Counted from the first letter of the stretch, positions 7,156-16,087 are shown. The stretch is DNA of 64,000 bases from Fidelibacterota bacterium (GCA_004124385.1 SCKN01000004.1:62001-126000); one strand, 5' to 3'. A program made the numbers and translations. The notes: generated from the sequence alone by a model not told the origin.

Positions 7156-8646
7156 TTAAAACTCAAAAAATTCCCAATAAATATCAATATATGGCTGTTG
7201 AAAATGAATGCCAAAACGAAAATTTTCATTAAATGCATAGAGAATTCCAAAATCAAAATCAATTAAGCTAGCATTCCCTTCTACAGAGTCAAAGGTTAAG
7301 GAAGGTGAACCATCTGATCCAGTATAATCTTCTAAAACTTTTGATAACTCTAATGTTTTATAGCCATTATCTATCCAAATAGAGGCCACCAATTTTAGTT
7401 CTTTTCGCAAATCATAATCCAAGGCCGCCCAAAGACGAAAAGGTACTTCATACAATGATTCTTTGCTCCATGTATATCCTTCATTTAACCAATCATTTCT
7501 TCCAATGAATGCACTCGAAATTTTTCCACCGACTGTCCATCCGACTTTACCACGCCCTGTTGGATTTACACGTTGAGATGTATATACCAAATACGCTTCT
7601 ACGTACTTTGGATTTTTTGATCCATCTACAATAGCATCATCGACATTTAATGAAATATTTTCATTAAATGTCGTAACGGTACCCGCAGAGTCGGTATAAT
7701 TAATAGCATGGGAATATTTTCCAATAATTGATTTCACTGGATAAGCTCGATGGAATCCTAAACCCCAAGCAATACTTTTTTCCTTTTCTGCAGTTTTTTT
7801 GTGATAAAAACGCATTTTTGGATGAAGGTTTAGGTCACCCGCAAAATTTGAACCAAATTTTGTAGTAATCATAAACCGATCTGTTAAACCGTATCCAATT
7901 GACATACCGCTTAAATAAAAAGTATTGCCTTCCAGTGGATTTGCTGTTGGGTCCAGAAACACACTAATTAATTGTTCTTCACCGACGTAAAACCTTCTTC
8001 GCTCTTCTGTTTTTTTATCCAGGATTCCACCATGATATCGTTTCATTCTTTCAATTTCACGTTTATGGATAGTAGCGTCACCATAAACAGTCCGTAACTC
8101 AAAAACTTCATTTGTTTCAGATAATACTGCACCAACGTATACTTCTCCTTTCTTATTGGTGATTTCTGCAGTTTCTGCTAAAAATTCGCTTTTTGGAATT
8201 ATAAATTCACCTGATTTTGTTTTAAGAGTCACATTACTATCAAGATCGGCCGTAATTGTTCCCTCTCTTATAGATCCATCCCGAAAATGGAAACGCTTTG
8301 ACATACCTTCTTCCAATACGCTGGCAGCAAGCAGCAATTTCTTTTGTTTTTTACTTTCGATTGTTTGTTCTTTTTTAATTTCAACTTTCTTGATTACTGG
8401 CGGAGTAATATTGCCCTCCTGAAAATTCCGGATTAATTTTGCCCCCTGACTTTGAGTCAATTGGCTAAGTTGTACACCGTATTCGCCAATTAAATAATTC
8501 TGTAAAGATGCTTCGCTAAATCCACTCTGGAAGGATAGTTCGCGAATTGCTTTTTGCTGTCCATCAAAGATGGGAGTAGATTGGGCAAATAAAATTGCAC
8601 TTATAGCAACAATTACTAAAAAGTTAGATAATCCTATGTTTTTCAT
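7156..8646 (-). CDS. Exported protein with two beta-barrel-like modules and a predicted outer-membrane barrel
   Basis: A 496-residue protein with an N-terminal signal peptide (ILFAQS at about 22). A basic linker at 85-105 is followed by two tandem small modules (117-159 FRDGSIREGTITADL; 162-205 KKGEVYVGAVLSET), each with the pattern G-x4-G-x-I/V and a strand ending in T-x-x-G. Residues from about 215 to 496 alternate in hydrophobicity and end in EFFEF, suggesting an outer-membrane beta-barrel with a terminal aromatic. An AAGGAGG ribosome site precedes the ATG. It is divergent from the HTH-PAS gene across 90 nt. No named family is recognised. Confidence 0.7.
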   Translation of the reverse strand: MKNIGLSNFLVIVAISAILFAQSTPIFDGQQKAIRELSFQSGFSEASLQNYLIGEYGVQLSQLTQSQGAKLIRNFQEGNITPPVIKKVEIKKEQTIESKKQKKLLLAASVLEEGMSKRFHFRDGSIREGTITADLDSNVTLKTKSGEFIIPKSEFLAETAEITNKKGEVYVGAVLSETNEVFELRTVYGDATIHKREIERMKRYHGGILDKKTEERRRFYVGEEQLISVFLDPTANPLEGNTFYLSGMSIGYGLTDRFMITTKFGSNFAGDLNLHPKMRFYHKKTAEKEKSIAWGLGFHRAYPVKSIIGKYSHAINYTDSAGTVTTFNENISLNVDDAIVDGSKNPKYVEAYLVYTSQRVNPTGRGKVGWTVGGKISSAFIGRNDWLNEGYTWSKESLYEVPFRLWAALDYDLRKELKLVASIWIDNGYKTLELSKVLEDYTGSDGSPSLTFDSVEGNASLIDFDFGILYAFNENFRFGIHFQQPYIDIYWEFFEF

Positions 8647-8736
8647 AATTCCTCCTTAAATTATTTATAACACTTCAACTATTCATTTTACTTGAATAAT
8701 ATTACAGTATATGTTAATTTAATTCAAGTTTTATTT

Positions 8737-9453
8737 ATGATTATGAAAACAGTACAAGAAATTATATCAGGTGTTATGGCTGGCCATGGCTTCCGCCACA
8801 AATACCAAGTGGCTGAATATTTCGGTGTCACGCCCCAAGCTTTGAGCACATGGCTGACAACTGGCATCATCCCATCAAAACATATACTAAAATATCAATC
8901 TGAATCTACACCTTCTCATTCCCTGCCCGCTCCCGCGCCCCTATCTGAAGAAGATGAAACCAACCGTCAAAAGGAAGTGATCGATTATCTTATAGCAGAA
9001 AATGTGACACTAAAAAATGAAATCGCCCAGTTGAAACAGAACTTAACACGCATCCAATCGTCAAAAGGAAAAGGAGACATAATCGAAAAAGTAAATGCGG
9101 AATCGTTGTTTATCTCCGGACGTATTTCCGACGGTGTCATTACCAACGTCCAGGGAGACTGGCAAAAGCATATGGGTTATGCAGATGAAGATTTAGTAGG
9201 ACATCGTTATGATCGGGAAGATTTAATCCACCCCGATGAATTCGAGCGGACCAAGCGCCACCAACAAACCCTGAAAACATCAGAAGGAATTAAGGAAACA
9301 CGCTTTAGTACCATCCAGCGCTGGAAACATGGGCAGACGGGTCAATACGTCATGTTGAGCATGGTTTGGTATGCGAATATTGAAAAAGACCGGGTGGATA
9401 TTGTAGCCAAGCCCATTGATTCTTTTATAGGTGAAGATCTATTATCTAATTAA
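8737..9453 (+). CDS. HTH (CI-repressor type) - coiled coil - PAS protein
   Basis: About 238 residues. The N-terminus holds a phage-CI-like helix-turn-helix (VAEYFGVTPQALSTWLTTG, then IPSKHILKY). A Pro/Ser linker and a short coiled coil (YLIAENVTLKNEIAQLKQN) follow, then a PAS fold (SDGVITNVQGDWQKHMGY, EDLVGHRYDREDLIHPDE, and the FSTIQRWKHGQTGQYVMLS strands). It is probably a soluble DNA-binding regulator that senses a ligand or redox state through PAS. I prefer the ATG at 8737 (or 8743) to one at 8692, because the intervening residues are hydrophobic and unlike the family. It is divergent from the 7156-8646 gene, its most likely target, and slightly overlaps the peroxiredoxin 3' end. Confidence 0.78.
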   Translation: MIMKTVQEIISGVMAGHGFRHKYQVAEYFGVTPQALSTWLTTGIIPSKHILKYQSESTPSHSLPAPAPLSEEDETNRQKEVIDYLIAENVTLKNEIAQLKQNLTRIQSSKGKGDIIEKVNAESLFISGRISDGVITNVQGDWQKHMGYADEDLVGHRYDREDLIHPDEFERTKRHQQTLKTSEGIKETRFSTIQRWKHGQTGQYVMLSMVWYANIEKDRVDIVAKPIDSFIGEDLLSN

Positions 9454-9901
9454 TCTCGTTTAACACATCTTGGGCGTGGGTCTTGACCGACACTTTTTCA
9501 TACGCCTTTTCAATATTTCCATCTTCATCAATAATATACGTGTAGCGAAAAATACCTTCATATTCTCTGCCGTATAATTTCTTTTTTCCCCAAGCACCGT
9601 ACGCTTTAATCGTTTCTTTACTTTCATCAGAAAGTAAGGGGAACGGGAAACTATATTTATCACAGAAATTCTTCTGTCGTTGTACAGAATCTGCGCTCAT
9701 GCCCAGTATAACTGTATTCTTATCTTTAAATGTTTGGAATTCATCCCGGAATCCCTCTCCTTCGACTGTTCAGCCAGGGGTACTGGCTTTAGGATAAAAC
9801 CATAATACAACTTTCTGCCCTTTCAATCCGGACAGGGACACATTATTCCCATCCTGATCCAGCAGTGTAAAATCCGGTGCTTTGCTTCCGACGTCTAACA
9901 T
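9446..9901 (-). CDS. bcp: Selenocysteine peroxiredoxin of the PrxQ/Bcp class (UGA at codon 44)
   Basis: A 151-residue thioredoxin-fold peroxidase reducing hydroperoxides. The frame opens with ATG at 9901 behind AAGGAGA and reads [18 protein letters not shown], then FYPKASTPG, then an in-frame TGA (9772-9770), then [11 protein letters not shown] and the rest of a PrxQ/Bcp protein. In E. coli Bcp the sequence at this point is TPGCTVQ with peroxidatic Cys45, so UGA lies exactly at the catalytic position. Cys80 in KNFCDKYS is 36 residues on, the spacing of the resolving cysteine in alpha3-type PrxQ enzymes; the usual alpha2 resolving position is Glu. A SECIS-like hairpin follows the UGA. Standard gene calling would give only the part from 9700. 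Confidence 0.85.
9736..9755 (-). promoter_or_regulatory. SECIS-like hairpin downstream of UGA44
   Basis: On the mRNA, GGGAUUC (9755-9749) pairs with GAAUUCC (9742-9736): seven base pairs with one G-U, closing a six-base loop CGGGAU. The loop begins 22 nt after the UGA and has G among its first two bases. This matches the published bacterial SECIS pattern (short stem, apical loop with an early G, 16-37 nt from UGA). The element lies inside the coding sequence, as bacterial SECIS elements do. Confidence 0.7.
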
Positions 9902-9923
9902 GATTTCTCCTTTTGTGTTATGG

Positions 9924-9943
9924 AGACGTAGCGTGCTACGTCT
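9924..9943. repeat. Perfect 20-base palindromic hairpin
   Basis: AGACGTAGC-GT-GCTACGTCT forms nine-base perfect arms around a two-base loop. On the minus strand it overlaps the NUDIX stop codon (TAG at 9938-9936) and lies 23 nt before the peroxiredoxin ATG. It looks like a dispersed palindromic (REP-like) unit or a weak internal terminator that could lower peroxiredoxin expression. Confidence 0.55.
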
Positions 9944-10397
9944 TTACCATTGACCAACGCATACGATCATCATTGCTTAAAACCATTTCACTTACAACTT
10001 GGATGCTCTGTTTTTGGCCTCTCCAAACAAGATGCTCAAGCGCTTCTTCCAACGTAACCCATTTAAATTCACAATGTTCATCAGATAAAGTTACGATATC
10101 TGAATCGACTTCAATCCCAAAAACGGGCACAAGGTTGATACGGTCACCATGAGCTTCATAAAACCGGCTTACGTGATCTGCTACAAACATCGTTTTTGGA
10201 GCTAGTCCCGTTTCTTCCATCAATTCCCTTTTGGCTGCTTCCGGAGCTGATTCCCCTGGCTCGATCTTTCCAGCCACGCCTTGCCATAGATGCTCATATA
10301 TTTTGGACTCCGCCCTTTTTAAAATTAAAAACAGTAACCCATCTCTTGTTTTACGAAATACATACGCATCTACAACTCGAACTAGAATATCCGTCAT
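9936..10397 (-). CDS. NUDIX hydrolase
   Basis: A 153-residue NUDIX protein with the complete box [20 protein letters not shown] followed by TGL, which supplies the metal-binding glutamates. The region [11 protein letters not shown] and the [14 protein letters not shown] segment resemble NudB/dATP-pyrophosphatase-like members; the exact nucleotide substrate cannot be told. The ATG overlaps the tgt stop (TAATG), implying translational coupling. The last codons and stop lie within a palindromic hairpin. Confidence 0.88.
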   Translation of the reverse strand: MTDILVRVVDAYVFRKTRDGLLFLILKRAESKIYEHLWQGVAGKIEPGESAPEAAKRELMEETGLAPKTMFVADHVSRFYEAHGDRINLVPVFGIEVDSDIVTLSDEHCEFKWVTLEEALEHLVWRGQKQSIQVVSEMVLSNDDRMRWSMVKT

Positions 10398-11530
10398 TAC
10401 ATTCCTTTATGGTCCAGCATAAATTTCAAATAATTATGTGACCATTCATTAAATGTTCCGGCGGCAATTTCTGATCGCATGTTTTCCATGAGATCCATAT
10501 AATAGGTCAAATTGTGCATTGTTGCCAAGCGATGACCTAATATTTCATTCACATTCATTAAGTGTCGTAAATAGGCACGAGTATGGTTTTTGCAGAGATT
10601 ACATCCGCACTTTTCATCCACAGTAGAAAAATCTTCTTTATGTTTTTCGTTGCGGATATTCACAATTCCATGAGACGTAAACAGTTGCCCATTGCGGGCA
10701 TTGCGCGTGGGCAGAACACAATCGAACATATCCACACCGCGTTTGACTGATCGCACTAAATCTGTTGGCCGGCCAACACCCATTAAATACCTCGGCTGAT
10801 CTTTCGGCAGTAATTCATCCATTTGCTCAATTGTTTCAAACATGGCACTTTTTTCTTCTCCAACTGCCAATCCACCAATGGCCATTCCGCATGTTGCAAA
10901 TGGGATTAATTCTTCTGCACTTTTTTGGCGCAGTTCTTCATATACATTTCCCTGAACAATAGGAAACACATTTTGCTCCCAATCATGAATACCTTGATTT
11001 TCAGTTAAATACACATTGCAACGTTTCATCCATTTTGATGTGCGCTCAACAGCTGTTTCAACCGTTTGGTAATCTGTCTGCCCAGGAGGACATTGATCAA
11101 ATGCCATTATTATATCTGCACCGAGATGCTGTTGAATTTCCATGGATGATTCTGGAGTAAACAAATGCCGGCTGCCATCAATATGAGATTGAAATTCCAC
11201 ACCTTCATCATTAATCTTATTCAGTTTGGCTAATGAAAAAACCTGAAATCCGCCGCTGTCAGTTAACAAGGCACCATTCCAATTCATAAAGTTGTGTAAA
11301 CCGCCGGCTCGACCGATTAAATCATGCCCCGGTTTTAGATATAGATGATACGTATTTCCTAAAATGATTTTAGCTGAAATGCTGTTTAACTCTTCAGTGC
11401 TTACTGCTTTCACTGTGCCACGTGTGCCAATAGGCATAAAAACAGGCGTCGGAATCGTCCCGCGATCTGTAATTATCTCACCCGTACGAGCAGATGTTAC
11501 TTCATCTTGATGGTGAATTGTAAACTTCAA
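10397..11530 (-). CDS. tgt: tRNA-guanine transglycosylase
   Basis: Exchanges guanine 34 for preQ1 in GUN-anticodon tRNAs, a step of queuosine synthesis. At 377 residues it has normal bacterial length. It shows LLTDSGGFQVFSL (catalytic Asp), FDCVLPTRNARNG (nucleophile Asp) and the zinc site CGCNLCKNH with a later His in ILGHRL. It lies 3 nt after radA on the same strand and overlaps the NUDIX start, so radA-tgt-nudix-prx form one run. No other queuosine genes are seen nearby. Confidence 0.96.
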   Translation of the reverse strand: MKFTIHHQDEVTSARTGEIITDRGTIPTPVFMPIGTRGTVKAVSTEELNSISAKIILGNTYHLYLKPGHDLIGRAGGLHNFMNWNGALLTDSGGFQVFSLAKLNKINDEGVEFQSHIDGSRHLFTPESSMEIQQHLGADIIMAFDQCPPGQTDYQTVETAVERTSKWMKRCNVYLTENQGIHDWEQNVFPIVQGNVYEELRQKSAEELIPFATCGMAIGGLAVGEEKSAMFETIEQMDELLPKDQPRYLMGVGRPTDLVRSVKRGVDMFDCVLPTRNARNGQLFTSHGIVNIRNEKHKEDFSTVDEKCGCNLCKNHTRAYLRHLMNVNEILGHRLATMHNLTYYMDLMENMRSEIAAGTFNEWSHNYLKFMLDHKGM

Positions 11531-11533
11531 TAT

Positions 11534-12886
11534 TTAAAAAATAATTTGGAATGCTTCACGGACAGATTTTACGCCGTGGATTTTCAATCCTTTGAAGGAT
11601 TTTACATTTTTCATATTGCCTTTGGGTATAATTGCAATTTTAAATCCCAAAGCGGCTGCTTCCTGCAAACGCTGATCAATCCGCGCCACCGAACGGACTT
11701 CGCCCGTTAAGCCTACTTCACCTACAAGGACAGTTCCATCTGCAATCACATTATCTTTACTGCTGGATGCCACCGCAGAAATAATCGATAAGTCTGCCGC
11801 CGGATCTTGAATTTTCAATCCGCCCACAAGATTTACAAATACATCATTCATGCCCATAATATTTCCCAATCGCTTTTCCAACACAGCCAAAAGCATGGAT
11901 AGCCTGCGACTATCCACTCCATTTGTATTGCGTTGCGGCGTCCCAAAATTTGCTTTGGAAACCAGTGCCTGAACTTCCACCAAAATGGGACGAGTGCCTT
12001 CCATAGTGGGTAAAATCGCTGTTCCGGCTGTATTGGCAGTCCGTTCTGCCAGAAAAAGTTCAGACGGATTTGTAACTTCCTCCAAACCAGCAGATGTCAT
12101 ATGGAAAACACCCACTTCATTGGTGGCGCCAAAGCGATTTTTTACAGAACGAAGTATGCGATGATCATATCGCTCATCCCCTTCCAGATACAAAACTGTG
12201 TCCACCATATGCTCCAACATTTTCGGGCCGGCGATGGTACCGATTTTTGTCACATGACCAATAACGATTACCGTAAATCCTTTTTGCTTACACGCATTCA
12301 GCAACTGCTGACCGCAATCCCTAATCTGGCTCACAGAACCCGGCAATGAATCCAAGTCTTCATTATAGACTGTTTGGATGGAATCAATCACCAGCAAACT
12401 TGGTTGTAAGACAGATACTTGTTCCAGTACGTTCATAATTTCATTCTCGCCGGACACATGTAGATTTTTTGTATTTATACCCAAGCGTTCGGCTCTTAAT
12501 GCAAGTTGATCTTCACTTTCTTCTGCAGAAACATAGAGAGCGGACTTACCGCAGCCAGCAACAATTTGTATAGCGATTGTAGATTTTCCAATTCCCGGCT
12601 GACCTCCAAGCAAAATCATTGATCCGGGGAGCAGTCCGCCACCCAAAACCCTGTCTACTTCATTTATTCCGGACGATGTTCGTTTGCGGTCTTTTTTATG
12701 GGTGATTGTGTGGAGTTCTGTCGTTTTCCTGGCGGGCGCGCCGTTGGATTTACGTCTTGATTTCGGCGGATGGAATTCACTTAACGTATCCCATTCACTG
12801 CAAGCCGGGCATTGTCCATGCCATTTGAAATATTCATTCCCGCAGCTGTTACAGAGGAATATTCTTTTAGATGATGATTGTGCCAT
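11534..12886 (-). CDS. radA: DNA repair protein RadA
   Basis: A RecA-like ATPase that promotes branch migration during recombinational repair. The 450-residue protein has the N-terminal zinc finger (CNSCGNEYFKWHGQCPAC), Walker A (GGQPGIGKST), the RadA-specific KNRFG motif (SVKNRFGATNEVG) and a C-terminal Lon-like domain (GGLKIQDPAADLSIISAV and VGEVGLTGEVR). It heads the radA-tgt-nudix-prx run. The 99 nt upstream hold no gene. Confidence 0.97.
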   Translation of the reverse strand: MAQSSSKRIFLCNSCGNEYFKWHGQCPACSEWDTLSEFHPPKSRRKSNGAPARKTTELHTITHKKDRKRTSSGINEVDRVLGGGLLPGSMILLGGQPGIGKSTIAIQIVAGCGKSALYVSAEESEDQLALRAERLGINTKNLHVSGENEIMNVLEQVSVLQPSLLVIDSIQTVYNEDLDSLPGSVSQIRDCGQQLLNACKQKGFTVIVIGHVTKIGTIAGPKMLEHMVDTVLYLEGDERYDHRILRSVKNRFGATNEVGVFHMTSAGLEEVTNPSELFLAERTANTAGTAILPTMEGTRPILVEVQALVSKANFGTPQRNTNGVDSRRLSMLLAVLEKRLGNIMGMNDVFVNLVGGLKIQDPAADLSIISAVASSSKDNVIADGTVLVGEVGLTGEVRSVARIDQRLQEAAALGFKIAIIPKGNMKNVKSFKGLKIHGVKSVREAFQIIF

Positions 12887-12985
12887 TGTCCGGTTAGAAA
12901 GTTATTGGAAACCGGCTACTTGTGCAAAGCTTACAGAGAAAATTTTTAAATGAAATTGACTAACTTTTAGTAGCCAATCATTTGT

Positions 12986-15900
12986 TTACCAATCCGTACC
13001 TAATGAGAAGTAATACTGTGGTTTAGAGTAACCTGATTCATTGATATCCCAGGCAGAATCAATCCGTAGTAAAAAATAACCCATGTTTATTTTCATGCCC
13101 CAACCAAAACCGGCTATGGACTCTTCAAATTCACTTCCTTTATCCCATGCTGTTCCAATATCAAAAAATAAATGGGATCCCAGATTACTTATCATGAATT
13201 TTTCAGGAACGCCTAACGCTAATAAAAATGGGAAACGAAATTCAAAATTAGCGAGCGCAACATTTGAACCCACTTGTTCCATATAACGACGACCGCGAAC
13301 GGGGACGACAAATTCAGAAAAGAAAACATCCTCGAGATCATTTTCACCATCGAGCAAATTATTACGAAAATGGCTATTATCTTTTACGCCATCCGTTTCA
13401 CCTGTACCATAAATCCAGTTTTGCAATCCACCCAAATAGAATTTTTGTTTATCAGCTCCGCGACTGGTTCCCAGGGTTAATCTTCCGGCTAAACTAGAAT
13501 ATCGTCCGATCTTATAATATTTTCTGAAATCCATTTTAAGCGTTTTGAAATCCATTTTTTTACTGCCCCATCCAGGACTGACAACCAACGTCGTGTTTTG
13601 GCGAAAACCATCAATTGGCCCGGTGTAACCATAAACAGTATTATCATACACCCAACTGGTGACAGGTAGTACAACGGAAAAGTCCTCATTGGATACTTCT
13701 TCAAATTCATAATAATTAACTTCCTGCCATTCGCTAAAGGAAAAATAATGATATGACAATCCTCCTTCAACCCGCATAAAACGACTAAAGGGATGGGATA
13801 GATAACTCATTAAAGAAAAGTTTCTTAAGAGCCCACGATGCTGATAGCCATTCATATCATACCCAAGAAAATATTCGTTCGCTATATGTGAAATAGAAAA
13901 ATAATAATCTGTGGGCCTGGTCAGATAAGCATAACTGAAAAAGTAATCACTACGTTTCAAATCGATGACCATTTCAGTCCCAAAATAAATTTGGTGATCA
14001 CCCAGAATATCACTAAATGCAAACATTGTCATTCCCTGAGCGCCAAATACATTATTAAAAGATGCATAGCCATTGACTAAATCCAGTGTAAATCGCGTTT
14101 TATATGCTTTGGACACATAACCTTCATCCGTTAAATCTGTCGTATCCTTAACAAAGTCGGCTGAAGCATCTTCTGGTGTTTCCATGGGCTGATTAAAATG
14201 ATCATATTCTCTGGCAAAAATCCATCCCTGATAATCCCTGCCAGTCGATCTACCCGTACTCCATTGACTTCTTTTATGTCGCCTTAAATCTATTAAATCT
14301 TCAGATACATTATCTTGATTCATGATGTATCGTGTAGGTGGGACTTCCATTGCGTCTTTTTCTAAAGGATGGCTCATGCTATAAACATCCCAACCCATAT
14401 CGGCATAGCCGGCAAATACTAAATAATCATCATTTTCTGTAAGGCTCAATTGAAATACGCCTGTTAAAATATTGGTCAATGCCACTGGATCCGAATCCGG
14501 TTTATATCGATATATATTCCAAACACCGCCATCATCAGAGACATAGAATAGTGTATTTTTTTCAGTGTGAGACCAAATTGGATAATCTTCATTGTGGTCC
14601 GTATCTGTTATGCGGCTGATATTTCCAGATGATAGATCAATTGCATAAATATCTTTTTGAGAAAAATCATGTTCTATGATTGCTTCCGGTGGCTGTAGTC
14701 CGGCAATATCCCCATTACGGTCTGATACAAATACCAACACGGAGCCATCATTATTCCAAGACGGTTCAGAATCGGAATAAATATCACTTGTTAAAGCAGT
14801 CAGTTTTTCCTCATCTATATTATAAACATAGACGTCACTGGCACCGTCCTTCGTTCCAATAAAAGCCAGTTGATTTCCATCGGGACTCCATGCAGCGGTA
14901 AAAATCCCATCCAGATTAAACGTAAATTTTTCTTTCTTTCTCGTTTTTACATTAATCAAATACAACGCATCCGATTTACCGGCCTTTGCAGCAATGACGA
15001 TTCGTTTACTATCCGGTGACCAGGAAATTCCGGGCTGGAGTAATTTTAATTCTTCAAAATCTACAGATCGATTGCCTTTTACCAAGCGTCGTATTTCTTT
15101 ACCATCAATTGCATCTAAAACATAAATATCGAAATAACCTGACCGATCTGACAAAACTGCAATTTTACTGCCATCGGGTGAAACTGCTGGAGAAATATTA
15201 TAATAATTCTTTTCTTTTTTATGATCAGTCAAACGTTTGGCAATGTCTTCAATCTCATCACGTCCGACAACATCCGGCCAATATTCCTTTTTCAAATATT
15301 TATGCCACTGCTTGGTTAAATCTTCATAATCCATTCCCAATGCTCGTTCAATCCCTTTTTCGGCATTTTGGGTCATTTTCATAGCAGTGATGATTTCACC
15401 AATCTTTTCTCGGCCGTACTTTTCAGCAATAAATCGCCAGATGGATTGACCGCCTTTATAGGCCATATACGATTCCAGTTCTTTCACTGTGGGCATACGC
15501 TCATTAATGGAAAGGTCGCGCAAAGTCATATCCGCTTTGGTATCCCAATTCATAGATAAATATTCAGCCAAGCCCTCATTTGCCCATAATGGAATTCTTA
15601 ATTTAACCCGACCGGTAATGATGCTTTGAATATTACCATCATAAATCATATCATTTAAAATTGCGTGTACAAGCTCATGGTGAATGACATGGCGGAATTG
15701 TTCATAATCCCCTTCGAAAGGTAAGACGACCCTATTTTTAAATAACTCTGTTACACCTCCAATTCCTTCCCGCATATACTGCCAGATAACATTTGTTTGC
15801 TGAAAATCATTGTGTGAATAGTATACAATAATGGAAACACGTTTTTTTAATGTCCAGCGCAAGTGTTTGGAAATTTGCTCATGGGCTTTTTCAGATACTT

Positions 15901-16087
15901 CAGCAGTGAATTCTGCTAATTGAGTATCTTCTCCATAATAATACACATCAAAGTTTGGAGATGAAATCAAGGACCAATCGAATTCCTTGTATTGTACCTT
16001 ATTTTGTCCAAAAGATTGGGCGAACAATCCTTCAGCTATTAGAAATAAAATGAAAATGATTTTACGCATGTGTAAAATTACGTCCAT
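12986..16087 (-). CDS. Gluzincin-like protease domain - TolB-like propeller - outer-membrane barrel fusion
   Basis: This 1033-residue exported protein has three parts. After a signal peptide (RKIIFILFLIAEGLFAQS) comes a peptidase-MA-like domain with HHELVHAIL (137-141 zinc site) and the downstream glutamate in WANEGLAEYLS (about 171). Residues from about 290 to 600 hold TolB/PD40 blades such as VSPDGSKIAVLSDRSG and WSPDGNQLAFIGT. The rest, to a terminal Trp, resembles an Omp85/BamA-family barrel (LFFDIGTAWDKG near the end). It is probably outer-membrane anchored with the protease and propeller exposed. Substrate is unknown. Start may be the ATG at 16069, just before the signal peptide. It is divergent from the lpxH-like gene. 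Confidence 0.75.
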   Translation of the reverse strand: MDVILHMRKIIFILFLIAEGLFAQSFGQNKVQYKEFDWSLISSPNFDVYYYGEDTQLAEFTAEVSEKAHEQISKHLRWTLKKRVSIIVYYSHNDFQQTNVIWQYMREGIGGVTELFKNRVVLPFEGDYEQFRHVIHHELVHAILNDMIYDGNIQSIITGRVKLRIPLWANEGLAEYLSMNWDTKADMTLRDLSINERMPTVKELESYMAYKGGQSIWRFIAEKYGREKIGEIITAMKMTQNAEKGIERALGMDYEDLTKQWHKYLKKEYWPDVVGRDEIEDIAKRLTDHKKEKNYYNISPAVSPDGSKIAVLSDRSGYFDIYVLDAIDGKEIRRLVKGNRSVDFEELKLLQPGISWSPDSKRIVIAAKAGKSDALYLINVKTRKKEKFTFNLDGIFTAAWSPDGNQLAFIGTKDGASDVYVYNIDEEKLTALTSDIYSDSEPSWNNDGSVLVFVSDRNGDIAGLQPPEAIIEHDFSQKDIYAIDLSSGNISRITDTDHNEDYPIWSHTEKNTLFYVSDDGGVWNIYRYKPDSDPVALTNILTGVFQLSLTENDDYLVFAGYADMGWDVYSMSHPLEKDAMEVPPTRYIMNQDNVSEDLIDLRRHKRSQWSTGRSTGRDYQGWIFAREYDHFNQPMETPEDASADFVKDTTDLTDEGYVSKAYKTRFTLDLVNGYASFNNVFGAQGMTMFAFSDILGDHQIYFGTEMVIDLKRSDYFFSYAYLTRPTDYYFSISHIANEYFLGYDMNGYQHRGLLRNFSLMSYLSHPFSRFMRVEGGLSYHYFSFSEWQEVNYYEFEEVSNEDFSVVLPVTSWVYDNTVYGYTGPIDGFRQNTTLVVSPGWGSKKMDFKTLKMDFRKYYKIGRYSSLAGRLTLGTSRGADKQKFYLGGLQNWIYGTGETDGVKDNSHFRNNLLDGENDLEDVFFSEFVVPVRGRRYMEQVGSNVALANFEFRFPFLLALGVPEKFMISNLGSHLFFDIGTAWDKGSEFEESIAGFGWGMKINMGYFLLRIDSAWDINESGYSKPQYYFSLGTDW

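Noticed and set aside
8737-8960. CI-repressor-like HTH as sign of a prophage
   Set aside because: No integrase, structural or lysis genes nearby; the HTH is fused to PAS, as in cellular regulators.
9770-9772. In-frame TGA in the peroxiredoxin as a pseudogene mark or sequencing error
   Set aside because: It falls exactly at the peroxidatic Cys position, the rest of the frame is intact, and a SECIS-like hairpin follows; a random nonsense change would rarely meet all three.
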